A stretch of DNA of 64,000 bases from NCBI RefSeq assembly GCF_010093595.1, contig NW_022985438.1, forward strand, positions 1,822,785 to 1,886,784. Reading direction: 5' to 3'. Shown here one piece after another: positions 11,156-24,575 of this stretch. Position 1 is the first letter of the stretch, and every line of letters begins with the position of its first letter. A model generated the notes under the pieces. The model had not been told where the DNA came from, searched no databases, and saw only the letters and a list, made by a program, of their open reading frames with translations. The position numbers and the translations under genes are program-made. The DNA is from Mytilinidion resinicola. Lineage: Eukaryota > Ascomycota > Dothideomycetes > Mytilinidiales > Mytilinidiaceae.

Positions 11156-14100
11156 ATGAACGGCCATCGTCAAACTGCCAATGGCAGCTCACTGCCGTTC
11201 CGCCCTCCGACTGTGGATCAAGCACTTCAACACTCACCTTTGACCTCAATCGTGCCCTTCTCGCCCGGTGAGTTCGCCTTCTATCTACCTCAACACCACA
11301 TTTGTCCACCTATAAAACTATATTCCGCCGCTTCTAGCTCTTTCTAACAATTGCTACCTTCAAGAAACCATTCCGTTCCCTTCGGCTAGCCCTCCTAGCT
11401 CCTCCGCCGTTTTCGCCCACCCCGACCAGCGAGCTTCCGCACGGCGTGTCCTGGACTCCCTCAACTCGGAGGCGACGAGTCAACCAGGCACCTCCGTACG
11501 CCTTCAGAAGACACTCCGAGACCTGAAGCAGCTATTGGACGCCAGCAAGCTTACTGAATTGTAAGAATCCAATGCACAAGCAGGGTGCGATTACTACATT
11601 AAACACGGCTGACTTTTGACATAGCAACTTCAAAGGCGCCCCTCCGCTACCTACACCGCCTCCAGACTCCCCGAGTGTACCCACGGCCTCCAATGGGATT
11701 CTGAAGCACTCAGGAGAGCCAAACCTTAGCCCCTTCGCTAAGATGGTTCTGAACAACACAGATATTGCGCACAGATGTACGTGCGCAGGCAAGGCTTCAT
11801 GAGGCAGACAACTGACTGTCGGTGCTAGATCCGACACCCGATTCCCCGCTGGGGTCTAGTCGAGAACATACGTCAGCCCGAAAGCCTCCCAAAGCCTCCC
11901 CTGCAACCCCCCACCAACAATCCGTCGCTCGAAATCAAGGCGCAGTGAGCTTGAACGCGAAGCTTGGGCTACCCGGGAGCAACGTATCTACGCCAAGAAA
12001 GGTCCCTCAGGTCCTCGTCTCAGGATTGTCACCTTCCTCCCAGCGTGAGGATTATGAGAGCTTTGCATATCTCGACGAACAAGACAAGCCGCTCTCAAAA
12101 AAGCGAAAGCGACCAGAAGCCGACGAAGAAGCTCTCACCGTTACGTTTAACCAGCAACAAAAGGCCGACAAAAAGACAGATGAGCTTCAGAACCTACTGG
12201 ACGATATTTTTGAGGCGGAAGACAATTACGAATCCGAGGGTCCAAGCTCTCTCTCTCCTGATGTGGCGAAATACATTACTGTGAAGGAGGTCGGGTTTGT
12301 GGAGGCTCCTGTTCTTACAGCAGACGCTCAGCGCAGTCTAAATACTCATCTCCAGCCTGTCCTAGACGCGGGTAGGTTCAATGCGATTTCCGTGGACGAC
12401 GTCGTTCGACTTCAAAAGCTTTGTAAGAGCAGGATAGATTCAATCGATACTGTCTCGCTTGACATCGATTCTGGACGGGAGGACGAACGCCTTCAAGACT
12501 GGCTCTCTGGTATCCAGGATGTGGAGCACGCTCTGGGGGCTGCAAAAATCCTCCTCAAGACCATGACGGCTGGCAGAGTAGAAAAGAAGATCTACTCAGA
12601 GGGTATGGTGGGGACTGTTGTCAACGCTCTCAAACGTACACTTGGGAGTATGATCCTTATTGCTGAAAGCAGACCGAACTCACCCATCTTTGACGTCTCC
12701 TCCAATCATAAGCAGGTTCCCAATCTCCTGCAAAGGAGTGGAAAAATCCTAGAGCTGCTGGGCGAACTTGTGGCCACTGTTCAAGTGGCGGAATCGGCCG
12801 TCACAAGCACCGAAGATGTGGCAACGAGGCTCATATTCGTCGAGAACGCGACTTCTGAAAAGGATTCAGCTCTTGGGATCAAAAAATTCGAAGTTGTTCG
12901 ATCCGTCGCTATGGATGTCTTGGCGAAGATATTTGCTCGATACGAAGATCGGCGAGCGTCGACCCTGAGGGACGTCCTGAACTCGATAGGGAAGCTCTCT
13001 GTCGATCGCCGCAGTGCACGACAGTACAAAATGGCAGATGGAAAAGCGATCCAACTGGTGTCTGCACTCTTGATGCGTCTCGTGCAGACTAGCGCCACGA
13101 TTTCGATTGCTCAACAGACCGGCAAGGGGACTGTAGTTCGCAGCACTAGGAAAAATGACGTGGATGAAGATGGAGATGATAGCTCAGAGAGCTCAGATGG
13201 TGATGCACCCAGGAGGAAAATGCCGAACAAAGCCGCCAATCTCTCGAGTCAAAGCTTAGCTAAGATAGCACGGCGGTTTCACGATGATGCACAGATGGCT
13301 ACCGATTTCGTGGTGAAGCACCTGGTGGACCGAGCCAAGGAAACAACGAAGTCTGCAGATCTGCCATTCCGGAACCTTCTGGATATCTTCACAGAGGATT
13401 TTCTCAGCGTTCTAGGCTGCCCTGAGTGGCCAGCTGCGGCAATCTTTTTACATAAGCTCACGCAATACATGGCCAACATCATTGCCGACAAACAGAAGCA
13501 GTATTCAGTCCAGGCTAAGACCATGGCCTTGGATATATTGGGTATCATGGGGTCAGGCCTCATCGATCTGCAGGTCCACTTGGGAAAAGATGCCCAGAAA
13601 CTTGATAAGAGGCAGTCTAGTCTTTCTGGGCTCTTGTCACAACTCGGGGAACAGCTTTCAGAGCAGCTCCTAGACCAACTCTCTAATCAACTCTCGGGAA
13701 ATTCCTCAAATTTAAATACCTCCGTCATGATGGCTAGCAAGACGGAGCTCTTGGATTTTGAGGGGCCATACCGTATTGTTCTAGAGTATCTCCGTCATTC
13801 AACTCGGAGCGAAGAACAAAGAAGCGCACAGGGCTGCCATATCCAGCGCTGGGCCTCTGACCTCTGTGAGATGATGGCGAGTCAAGACACAGACGATGAA
13901 GAAAATCCCGCTCTGGTCACACTAGAGCAACGCCTGAAGCACATGATTCTTGACCCTACGTGGCTAGCTGCAGAGTAGTAAGCCGATCTTTCTTGGGAAA
14001 CCCTAAGCCTCAAAGAAGCTAACCTCAATATAGCGACTTCGAATCTGTTTCGGAAGACCATGGTCGGGTTGCTGCTATGATTGTTGCCTTGCAAACACCA

Positions 14101-16929
14101 TTCAGTCGACACTTACAACACATAGTAGGCTATATCCTTCACTCGATGTCTAATCCGGGTAAAATCAGAAGCCAAAGCTTGAAGAGCCTTGGAATGCTCA
14201 TGGAGAAGAACCCGAGAATTCTGAACGACGGCATACTCGGCAACATAACTATCTCCTTAACGGATGCCGGAGCTCAAGTTCGGGAATACTCGCTACAGCT
14301 GCTCGACAGATGCCTTCGCTGGAACCCTGCAATTGAGCCCAACTGCACGCTGCAAATCATTTCTAGAACGAACGACGCCAGTCCCAAGATCAAAAAGAAG
14401 GCCATGGAAATTTTGAAGGGCATTTACCTGCGCAATGAGGCGCCAAGTGTCAAAACCTCTATCGCAGACGCGTTGCTATTCAAGATTCAGGATACAGACG
14501 AAGATGTCTCCAAGGAAGCTTGCAGCCTGCTCGCAGGCATTTGGATTGCACCTTACTACGAGGTCGCAACTACAGAAGACGTAAAGCTCCGACTAGCTCT
14601 TCGCGCTCAAGTGTCTCTTATCATTCGGACGGCACGAAACCAACAACAGTCTGGTGTGCAACTGGAAGAACTGCTCCGGCACATTCTTACTGACGATCCA
14701 AGATCAGCTGACGCAAATTTCCGTGTTTGCAAGAGTATGGTGGCTGAACTGTTTGAAGGCGTGATCGACAATACCGTCCTCCCTGATAAGCCGGAACAAT
14801 GGCTGATTATGGAGACTCTTGCGATCTTTGCACACGCGAGTGGCAAGCTCTTCACCGTTGAGCAAATAGTAACGCTGCAGACATTCACAAACGACGTCAA
14901 CGACCCGAACGATATGCGCACTTTGCGGGCTGTCATGGTTGTATTCCGTCATGTTCTTCCACTCCACACCACCTACCCAGACAATTTTCTTCTGACTGTC
15001 AGAAACGCGTTACAAAAGTCTCTCTCGAAAATGGGTAATCGAGCGATCAATGAGTGCGCTCAATGTTTCAGCATCATCGACGGAATCCTGAAAGAGAATG
15101 GCCAGAGACCTCTTCTTAACATCATATCCATGTTAAGGGACGTTAGGACAAAATCCCTCAACGAGGGAAATCTTTCCAAACGTTTGGCCCTCATTGGCTA
15201 CTTGGGGAAGCATTGCAACATCGAACATCGAATAAACGACGTCAAGAAGGCTTTTTCAGATTTGGAATTCAAGTCGGTCGCGGACCTCCTTGTAAACGTT
15301 TTACTACCTTTCACATTAGAGAAACATCCTAAGGGTGTTCGGCGACAGGCTCTTGAAAGTGTAGCCATGATGTGTCAAAGCTTCCCAAGAGAGTACGCCC
15401 GAGGGGACGTAAACGAGGCTTTCAAGCTTGTATTTGCAAATGAAGACATCGGTCTGAAGTCCAGCTTGCTAGACCAATTTCTGGATGTTTTTGCACAGGA
15501 AGAGAACCGGTCTGGCACCGGTCTAAAGAATGCTCTTGACAAAGGTGCAGGAAAGGGTGCTGAAGGGTTCATCAACTCCCTTGTTGCAAACGAGTCGGAC
15601 GGCGTGCCTAACCGACTTGCAAGCAACTTTCTTAGCCATGCCATCCAAATCGCTCTCACTTCAACCGGTGATGTTGCCCTGAAAGCAACAAAGTTTATAG
15701 CGAGCAGCAATCGCCAAGGCCTGATTCTTCCGATGGACTGCTTGCCGGCTCTGGTTGCTCTAGAGACGTCACCAAACCCGACGATTTCCGATGTCGCGTT
15801 CCAGGAACATCGGAATCTTTGGAAAAAGAACAACGGGATGGAGAAAGAGTACATGAAGGGAGTGTCGCTTGCCTTCGAGCACCATCGTGACATCTTGAAG
15901 GACACGAAAGGAGTCATTATCGTCGTAAAAGAAGGCAAATCCTCTTTCAATCCCAAGCTTCGTCTCTGCTACGACGTTCTGTGCAGTGGCGAGTTCAAAC
16001 CGAGAAAGAAGTTCCTGTCGAATTTAGTCGATCGACTGAATTTTCAGCTCTCGAAGCTCGATACTAGCGGCGTTGAACCAAGGCCACTGGCCTATACGCG
16101 CTTTTGCGTGGAGAACTTTGCCTTGTTTGATTACGCTCGTACGGAAGAGGTCTTGCACGTCATATCGTGCTTGGAGAAAGTGGTCATTGCTACTGGTAGC
16201 GAAGTGGCACAGGAGATCGAGCCTGATATCTTAGGGAACGATCTCGATACTGAGCTCATCCAGCAAGAAGAAACCGCTCCAGCTACAACTCAGGATCTAA
16301 GCCTCGAGTTTGATCCGAGTATTCCAAGCGTTCTCCCACCGGCCGAGGAGACTCTGTCTTCAAAGCCTTCAGCAAAACCAATCAACGAGACTCGGCTGCG
16401 CCATCTTACCGTGGCCAGTACAATACTCACGCTCATGTGGGAAACGAGGAAATTCCTACGCCATTACTGGAGCCTCGATCGCGGCAAACCCGGTGCCAAA
16501 TTGACGCTGAAAGAGCTCAACAGCCGGCCAACCAAAGCTACATTCAGCACTCCCGACAAGCACCTGCAACGAATCGCAGAGATCGTGTCTTCGCTCGACG
16601 ACACTGACGCCATGCTCGCGCGGTGCAAGGTCTTTGCTGACCTAATGTCCCACGACGACGAAGCCAAGAACAAGTCAGACGATGATGAGGACGGGCCGCT
16701 AGATAGGGCAGCAGATGGCTATGACACCCCTACCGGCAGCGGAGACGAGGACAACGCAAGCAATCCGCCCAGTGGCAGTGGGAGGGGCCGCAAGAGGAAG
16801 AATTCATTCCCTATTGCAGGAACGCCGAGGAAGAGAAAGACCGGTGGGACCGGAAAGCCGAGGGGACGACAGCGGAAGTCTAGGGGTGGGTCAGGGAGCA
16901 CACCTGACGCAGATGACGGGTGGGATTGA
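11156..16929 (+). CDS. mis4: Cohesin loader Mis4/Scc2 (NIPBL family)
   Basis: This large HEAT-repeat protein pairs with Scc4/Ssl3 to load cohesin on chromosomes. Five exons (11156..11267, 11365..11560, 11625..11776, 11829..13977, 14034..16929) keep phase and give 1834 residues, normal for filamentous fungi. The N-terminus is disordered and proline-rich, with a KKRKRP nuclear-localisation-like cluster. HEAT-rich sequence begins around residue 300. The most conserved block follows the last intron (GKIRSQSLKSLGMLMEKN, then NITISLTDAGAQVREYSLQL), typical of the Scc2 hook region. The C-terminus is an acidic then Lys/Arg-rich tail ending in RGRQRKSRGG and DDGWD. The stop-like TAG at 13976 is bypassed by the intron with donor GTAAGC at 13978. 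Confidence 0.93.
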
Positions 16930-17500
16930 GTTGGAGTTTTCGATGTTTCCATCTTAAACCGCCGTGAAACCGGCAAATCGATCGGAGATCGATACGCGGA
17001 GTGGAGTCTACGGCGGCAACTTTCATGGTTTGGGCATTTTCGGAAAATGGGAGATACCCCCTCTTGCATTTATGCTTTATGGTTTGCAGCGTGTCGACTC
17101 GGCGTAGTCGACGTTCTTAGATGCGTTCCTTTTCTTTCTTCTCTGTCCCGCTTGGGCTGGCATATCTTGCCTTGCTGGCCGGCTCGGGGATTTACTCTGG
17201 CCTCTCTCGAGATGAGGCGGAATGCATGAGGCCTGAGCGGATGGGATATCCGCTGCTCAAGGTACGAAGTACTGGCTTTTTTTTCATCGAGCTTCACTCG
17301 CCGCAGGTCTCTCCATAGATCGCGGGTACATACTGTAAAACAGATTCAGAATTGATCAGCCACACATAGTCAGCGGAATCTCGCATATACATCCAGATCA
17401 ATCTGCCCAAGACCCTTTCGCTGAAGTGGTATTCAAATTAAGTATAGTGCAAGTATAGACCCCAAACGCCTCGCTCTAAAATTACACCCCATCTTGCCTA
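16930..17500. other. Intergenic region between convergent genes
   Basis: This is 571 bp of 3' flanks for the cohesin-loader gene (plus strand) and the Fig4 gene (minus strand). I see no further gene, RNA or repeat. Confidence 0.5.
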
Positions 17501-20500
17501 TCACCTCCCTTGCCCTTGATACTCTGGATCAACTTTACTCTGCTTGAACAAGCTCTTCCCCTTCAACCACTGCCGATACGCCTTGTACCTCTTCTTCCCG
17601 CCATCATCCTCATTCACATCAAGCGGATTCTCCGACACCTTCAAAAACTCATCATAGAACCCCACATCCTCCTCACTGATATCCCATCGCGCCCCAGCTC
17701 CATCAGCACTATCCTTTTCCGGCGCCGACAGACTCAGATACTCGAGGAAATCGAGCGCAATGGGGTCCGAGGCGGAGGGCGTCTCGGCCGACACGACGAG
17801 CGGCAGGTTGAGCGGGTGCGAGATGTACTCCGCGTACTCCGCCGCTTCGGCGGCCGTGACGGAGGGGTTGAGCGAGTTGGAGTGGAACTGGTCGAGCGTC
17901 CACTGCGTCATGAGGTTCTTGTCGGCGGGCTTGAAGGGTGGGTTCGAGGAAGAGAAGGAGGTGGTTTGGGAGGAGTGCGGGGTTGAGAGGAGCCGGGTTT
18001 CGAAGTGCGGGTCGCGCAGGATGCTGCCTTTGATGGGAGAGCCGCTTTCGAAGCGGCCGCCGGACGAGAGGCGCGCCTGGTTGCGGCGGGCGGCGATGCT
18101 GAGGACGCGGGTTTCGGTTTCGCTGGAGGGGTCGAGGATGGTGACGCCTTTTCGAGGGGGCTTCTTCTCGGGGGAGTCGGTCTCGTGTGGAGATTTGCGC
18201 GGGCGGAAGGGTGAGAGGTCGTAGTCTCGAGATTGGAGGGATTTGTCGGGTAGGTAGCGTGCTGGCGAGTTGAGGCAGAAGGAGTAGATCTTGAGGAAAG
18301 ACGATATCGCGAGTGGACGGTAGTATTCCAGCCAGTAATCGTCGTACAAACCGACACCCTTTTTGATGAGCTCGCTGTTGGGTCCAGATGAAGAAGGAAG
18401 GGAGTGTTGCTCTAGAAACTCAGGCGTGAACCATTCTATGTAGTCCCGGCGGCTTTTACCTAGCCATGCCCGAGGATCTGCATGATGAAGATAGTAGTCT
18501 GTTGTCAAATCCCACAGCATCGGCTGGCCTATAGTAAAGATGTAGTTTCCGAGAAAGAGGTTGTAAGCCTCCTGTCGTTGTGAGTCTAGGAAGGAATTGT
18601 GGTAGTAGCGCTTGAAGCTCTCCACCATATCTCTCGAGTGACTTTGCCACTGATTGATTTTCCGATACGTAGCCATCGTATTTACGAGGTGGGAGCCGCC
18701 GTACTGGATGGCAATGGTGTCGCCGTGGTCGTGAAACCTTCACCCAATTAGTCTAACGGTCGACGCGCTGAGGTGTAACTTACATGTGGGTGAAGATATT
18801 GACTGCATCAGTATCATAGTCTACGGTGTTGCCAGCGATTATTCCAATTGCCTGGAGCTGTCTGCCCAGAGCTCGCTTTCCTATAACAAACTGAGCGGCA
18901 TTTGTGCGGTCCAAACAGTCAATACAGTTTGTTCTCGCCACTCCATTCTGAACCTGAGGGGAGTCATATCTGCTATCGCCATTGTGAAAGAACCCTGTTC
19001 TTTGCAAGACGTTCTCTGCAATGGTCTCCAATGTCCCTATTACATCTTGGCCGCGCGTTTTAGAGGCTCTACTCATATCGAAGGCTTCGTACAGAATCTT
19101 CTTATCGGCTGGGAGAGATTGGTTGAGGTATTTTATCGCGTTCTCATACTCTCGTAAGAGTTTTGATTCGCGCGGAAGTCGCTCGCGTGACTTGATGAGA
19201 TTCAAGACATATACAGGCGCTCCGTAGCGTTCGAAGAGGTTGTCAAAATGCAGCGCAGCGGCACTGTAGAAGGGATCTATGAGGTTCAGGTCGATATCAG
19301 GCTTTGGAGTCACCCCGGTGTTATCCTGCGTCCAGTACAGTGGAATACTCCCACGATGCTGAATGTACGAAGTGTAACTGGGGTTGGCATACAATCGGGG
19401 ACCTGGCGCATGGAAAGAGGTGTTGAGGAGCTCCGACACGATCTGCTCGGTTTCTACATCATTGGCGACATATCCCAAATCATTCGTTCCGCGCTTCAAG
19501 AATCGAGCTCCGGCGAAAAACCTCGAGCGACGAGCGATAATAGTGATGTATACTCGTCGCCCAAACACGTCGATCGAGGACTGATCAATGAAGCCGTGAA
19601 TAATGGGGAGACACCAATCATAGGTACTCTTCAGGGCAGCTCTAGCCGGTTCTAGAAGGTAGTGGTTCCAGACAAACATATCGTTGAAATCGTAAGTTTG
19701 ATGGCTCAGCCCTTTGCTTAAACCTTCTCTTTCACGTATGATGTTTTGCTGGAGGCTCCTCGTGATGTTGTACGAGTAACTAAAGTAGAAGCCTCTCGTC
19801 AAATCAAGGTTGTTGAGAATGCTCAAAAACCTTGACTCCTCGGGATTCCTATCTTTTTGGAAACGCGAAGTAGAGCCAGTCGTCAGAGGTACCATTTCTG
19901 TGCCTCCAATTTGATAGACGTAGTGGCCTCCGATCATTGCCACTTGGGTTCTCTTCGTGATAAGAAGCATGTAATAAGCCTCAGTAAATCTGATAAAGCC
20001 TAGAAGGCCCCATGTACTGCACTTGAGCTTCATGCCACCTGAGCCTTTGTTTCCATCGTCAATTGCATTTAGGAGCTGGTTCATCTCCCTTTTGTCGTAG
20101 ACAATGTCGTCTTCGAAGATGTTGAGGTGCCCGGGGTGTGCCGTACGGTCTATCTTAAGCACGCGGAAATGTTTGTCCATGACATCTCCGCCGACAAGGT
20201 AGAACCGAGTGCTGGTCTCGTAAAGAGAGAACCTGTGCATCTTGTTCACGCCCTCTTCGCCAACCTTCTCGTAGGCGGCTCCTTTGTTGCGTTGCATGAG
20301 AGTAGGGCTAGTGGACCTCTGGAAGGATTGTGGCTCAGCGGGCTCTTCTTCGTCACCTTCGAATTGCAAGGATTCGTCATTCTGCGGCGTCACTGCTGCT
20401 AGCTCCGGCTCCAGCGGGCTTTCGCGGAAATCGTTGACTGGCGGATCGCTGCTGAGGCCAGTGATGCCTTTTGGGAGAATAAGCTCGTCGATGAGGGTTT

Positions 20501-20600
20501 CGGCATCTTCATCAAGGGCATCTTCCTGAGACCGCTCTGGCGGGTCTGAATTTGACGACGCTGGCGCAGGTCGCCGCTCAGAATTTGCCCGTTCACTCAT
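17501..20600 (-). CDS. FIG4: Phosphoinositide 5-phosphatase Fig4 (Sac domain)
   Basis: Fig4 removes the 5-phosphate from PI(3,5)P2 and works with Fab1 and Vac14 on the vacuole/endosome membrane. Two exons (20600..18784 and 18737..17501; donor GTAAGT, acceptor GTGAAG) give 1017 residues. After an acidic disordered N-terminus of about 120 residues, the Sac domain starts near HRFSLYETSTRFYLVGG. The catalytic CX5R(T) motif is complete as RTNCIDCLDRTN. The splice joint creates MFHDHGDTIAIQYGGSH, a family hallmark just after the catalytic loop. The C-terminal part has the Fig4-type YDDYWLEYYRP region and then a low-complexity serine/proline tail. There is no membrane segment, as expected. Confidence 0.93.
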
Positions 20601-21550
20601 GTCGAGCTGTCTGCCAAGATGATCGGTTAAGACGTCTCGTTGACAGTGTCAGGGGAAAGCAGCTTTGTTGCCGCGATGGTTCGTTCATATCAGTTGCATC
20701 TGCTGATGGAGATGGTCTTGCAGGGTTGACGTCAGTCTCAAGCTGACCATGATAGACTATCGCAGGAAACAAAGAAGCTCCAGAGCCCAGTGCAGGATAC
20801 GAAGGGCTGCAGAAATCTAGTCACCGTTGGTAGCAAACGAGCAGCTGTGATGAAGGAATGGGGAAACACATAGCAGCAACGCCTGCTAAAAGTCGGGGAA
20901 CGTTGAGTCGCTCTAGCGTAACTATTTCGGGACTAGCAGAACAGCTCACAGAAACCGTCTCATCTCCCCATGCCTGTATTTCGTTTTACCTCTTAGTATT
21001 CATTCCGTTAGACCTTGCTCACTTGCTCACCCACCTAGAGAAGACGCCTGGACGCTATGTCCCTGGGTGCGATAACTATATTACACAGTAGGCCTTCGAT
21101 GTGCCGATAGGGGGTCCTTTTCGTCTTGCATGTTTTCACCATCTCACAGCAAATCGGATAATGGAGTATATTTCATAACGTGAGCTGCTACAATGCTGCC
21201 ACGCACATGTGTTTGCCGCTGATTCGAGCGCCTCTTTGGATTTCAGGAGTCCATATACAAAGGTAAGGCACAAGTGGATCTTGTTGCCAGTTCTGATCTC
21301 TCGCTGTGCCACGACAGACGATGCTGTCACTAATGCTTTGTTCTGCGAAAAGCTCGTGTCTCCATAGGGCGTTACATATACAGCTCGTAGCGTCGATTCC
21401 TCCATCCCATAGGGTAATCCATGCCAAGGACTGGGACGGTCGAAATAAGCTCTGCAAGAACCATGGTACGATATGTGACACATTCAATTCTCGCACGCAC
21501 AGGCACATTCTCCAATGCTACTCTAAAGTCTTTGCTCACTCGTATCTACG
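20601..21550. other. Intergenic region between divergent genes
   Basis: This 950-bp spacer lies between the divergent Fig4 and F-box genes. Several overlapping short frames occur on both strands, but none has splice support or a recognisable domain. Confidence 0.45.
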
Positions 21551-22933
21551 ATGCATCATGAACATTCAAGTATGGCGCCTGACGATGGCCATATTCCAGG
21601 CCTTCCACAAGAGCTTTGGGATATCGTGGTCAGAGGACTGTCACCGCAGGATATCAAGAGCCTTCGCCTAACCTCCAAGGCTTTCAACTACACCACATCG
21701 CCCTACTTGTTCACTCGAGTCTGCCTATCATCACATCCACTGGACCTCGATATATTCACCCGGATCGCAAAGCACCCAGCTTTCCATCAGAACGTACAAG
21801 AGCTCATTTGGGACGACTCGACTTTCCGTCCCGACATTGTGCGATGTAGGCAACGAGACAAGAATGGGACAAGCTTCTGGAAGCCGATAGCGGAAAAACA
21901 CCTTAAAATACGGGAACTCAACTGGGACAAATCGGCTCTTGAGCTCGCCCTCTCGCGTGGTCGATTCCCAAAGCTCACAAAGGTTACATATGCCCTGATA
22001 GCCTTCCGCAAAGACCTCATAAAAATTTTCGACCCCAAAACGACTCGTTTTCCGACACCGACATGGCGCTTGTGGTACGAGCAATATTATTCGCCTGTTG
22101 GAGAAGCCTTCAACCCAGCGCCCGACTTCCACGTAGGCTCATGGCCCTCTGATATTGATCACCGGACGTTTGAAGCGCATCGCGGCCTCAGAATACTCCG
22201 TGGGTGTTTCGAACGCTCGGGGCGGTCCGTCCCTACCTTATCACTGGACCTTGGCGGCTACAGGCACCAAGGACCAACCTTATTCCCTACCCTGTTCTGC
22301 GTAGGAGACAATAAATTCCATCACTTGGTAGATTTTGGCAAACACATCCGACAATTCAACATCAAGTTCAGCAATGGACAGGCCGTTTTCAAGACTCAGG
22401 GCCGCCATCTTTTCTACACGCTCAATACTATGCAAAACCTCGAGAAAGTTACCATCGAAACCCCCTGGGGCGACACCACAGTCCCTGGGCTTAAAGATGC
22501 GTTGCTGAGCGATTTGAGGCTGCCGAAGCTACACGCGTTCGCGCTAGATGGGCTTGAACTCCAGCATTCTGACCTGTTGAAGTTCCTAGCTCTTCATAAG
22601 GATACCCTTGGCTGGCTGTTTCTGAAAAATTGCACTATGTCTCAATCGACCGAACATTCAAAAGTCTGGGCCAGTGTTACCAATCACCTCCGACAGAAAC
22701 AATTCCTGTACGAGGCCTGCCGTTTCGACGAATGTTATGAGCAGTGTCCGATTTATTCTTTCGACCCCTTCCCCTTGAGTAGGCGTCGATGGGCTCGCGA
22801 TAACGCCGGAAAGTATACTACCGGTCCGCTCGAGGATTTCGAACGGTGGGCCTTTGCAGAGAACCTACAAAGGTATAGAACTGGAGGACGCGGGAAGGAC
22901 GAGCGGTACATTACGGGGCCTGAAGGGGCCTAG
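21551..22933 (+). CDS. F-box domain protein
   Basis: This is a single-exon protein of 460 residues; a second in-frame ATG at 21572 gives 453 and is equally possible. Near the N-terminus is a typical F-box: LPQELWDIVVRGL, then SPQDIKSLRLTSKAFN, which in this family docks to Skp1 in an SCF ubiquitin ligase. The rest has no recognisable repeats; it is rich in aromatic and charged residues, and one stretch (LHAFALDGLELQHSD) resembles leucine-rich spacing. Such proteins are numerous and variable in filamentous ascomycetes, and the substrate cannot be inferred. The gene converges on the dual-specificity phosphatase gene 126 bp downstream. Confidence 0.8.
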   Translation: MHHEHSSMAPDDGHIPGLPQELWDIVVRGLSPQDIKSLRLTSKAFNYTTSPYLFTRVCLSSHPLDLDIFTRIAKHPAFHQNVQELIWDDSTFRPDIVRCRQRDKNGTSFWKPIAEKHLKIRELNWDKSALELALSRGRFPKLTKVTYALIAFRKDLIKIFDPKTTRFPTPTWRLWYEQYYSPVGEAFNPAPDFHVGSWPSDIDHRTFEAHRGLRILRGCFERSGRSVPTLSLDLGGYRHQGPTLFPTLFCVGDNKFHHLVDFGKHIRQFNIKFSNGQAVFKTQGRHLFYTLNTMQNLEKVTIETPWGDTTVPGLKDALLSDLRLPKLHAFALDGLELQHSDLLKFLALHKDTLGWLFLKNCTMSQSTEHSKVWASVTNHLRQKQFLYEACRFDECYEQCPIYSFDPFPLSRRRWARDNAGKYTTGPLEDFERWAFAENLQRYRTGGRGKDERYITGPEGA

Positions 22934-23059
22934 CAAGTTGTTGTTGGATCGTGCGATATCGAAAACATACATGTCTGTAGACACAAATCTTATATCTGAA
23001 CCAAGACTGCTCAAGTGTAATAAGGCACCTTAAACAATAATGGACAAAAATACAAAGAT

Positions 23060-23990
23060 TTACAACGAAGCGTCTTCCTTACTTTCCCCACCAACCTCTC
23101 CGTTAATCATTTTCCGATTCCATTCCTTCTCCATTGCCTCCACTCTCTCCCACCCATTCTTATCCCCCTCTTTTTCCCCTTCCCCAATCTTCCTATCCCC
23201 ACCACCCTTACCCCGGCCTTCTCTCCTCCTCCTCCCAAACTCCGCCGCCATCCCTGCCAACCCTTTCGCCCTCTCCCTATTAACCGCCACCTCCCCCTTC
23301 CCAAACAGCTCATCTCTCTCCTTCTTCCAGACGACATACGGCCTCTTCTCCACATCCGTTACCACATTCCCCGACGCACTAGTCAGCGACCCAGACCCCG
23401 GCACCACAACCTCATACTCACAAAAACCCCAAATACGGAGCTGTTTCTCAAACCCTATGTTCGGGGTAATGAGCGGTCGGGACTCGCGCGCTAGTGAGAG
23501 GGCCTCGGAGTACGGGAGGCGAAGCGAGCGCATGAGGTAGGCGACACAAAGCGCGCCGGAGCGGGAGATGCCTTGGGTGCAGTGGACCAAGACGCCGGGT
23601 CGTGTTCTAGATGACTCCGTGCCTTTTTCACTGCTCGTATTTTCGTCTTCGGCCTCTTCGAGGGCGACTTGGATCCAGTCGCAGGCGCTTTGGAGGTGGA
23701 AGAGGATGTCGGCGAGGGGGTCGTCGTCGATGTCTATGCAGCAGTGGGTGATGCCCTGGTCGGGTGCGTATTTGGGCGTGTCTTCGGGGCGGGTGATGGA
23801 GAGGACGTGGGTGATGTTGTGGGATTTGAGGATGGAGATGGAGCGGGCGGCGAAGCGGCTGGGGGTATGAGTCTATTGTAGCAGGCGAGGGGATAGGGTT
23901 TGATGAGGAGGAAAGGGAATTTGAGAGCTTACTCGGATACAAACAGACCTGGGACGGCTTTGATTTCGGAAGCTTGGAGCGATTCCATTA
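23060..23990 (-). CDS. Dual-specificity protein phosphatase
   Basis: This is a cysteine-based protein phosphatase. The catalytic HCX5R loop is VHCTQGISRSG, followed by the typical ALCVAYLMRSL helix and ITPNIGFEKQLRIW. Upstream the core reads NITHVLSITRPED and ITHCCIDIDDDP. The protein starts at ATG 23990 (MESLQASEIKAVPGLF). One intron follows; the exact junction is uncertain because the obvious GTAAGC donor does not keep frame, and GTGTAT or GTATCC donors do (acceptors near 23880 or 23866). The C-terminus is a long Gly/Arg/Glu-rich tail without the cysteine-rich zinc domain of Yvh1, so I do not call it YVH1. Its substrate is unknown. Confidence 0.8.
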
Positions 23991-24575
23991 TAGCACAGCG
24001 GGAAGTGAATTAGATATAGATTTTTATCGTAATGAAATTTGTATCTTTGATCGATAACGATTTAAAGCTAGTCAAAGGTCCATCGACTATTGAGGGTACC
24101 CTTGTACTTGTGCTGCTGCTTTACTTCGCTGCCTGGATACCGCAACGTCAGCTAGCTAGGTAACACTTAAAGTAAGGTCTCACATCGTGCACGTGGCGCT
24201 GCTAGCAATTGTGGCTTTGCAGAAACGCCACAGATTTGGCAGTTCAGTCAGCGAGTGCTAAAAAAGGACATATGATTAGAATGGAAATGTCAGCACGACA
24301 AGTGCTATTCCATCGCGGTTCGTAGACTTTTTAGAGATGCCATTTGAAAAGACCAAGATCGAAGCCAAAAGAACAAGATCCAAGGGTATTTCCACTGCGC
24401 TTGCCCACATATAACAAACGTGAAATGAGCTCCGCCTCCTACACTACATCATTACTCTTCATCGCGGGACTATTCCATCGCCATTCCATGAGGACCACAT
24501 TACCATAGCGCCCAATCCCAGAATGGATTATCCTGGCAGCTCGCTCGCTGTTTTGTCGCAAACCCACAGGTTCTT
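23991..24575. other. Intergenic region
   Basis: This is 585 bp between two minus-strand genes. It would hold the promoter of the dual-specificity phosphatase and the 3' flank of the PhoD-like gene. I see nothing else. Confidence 0.5.
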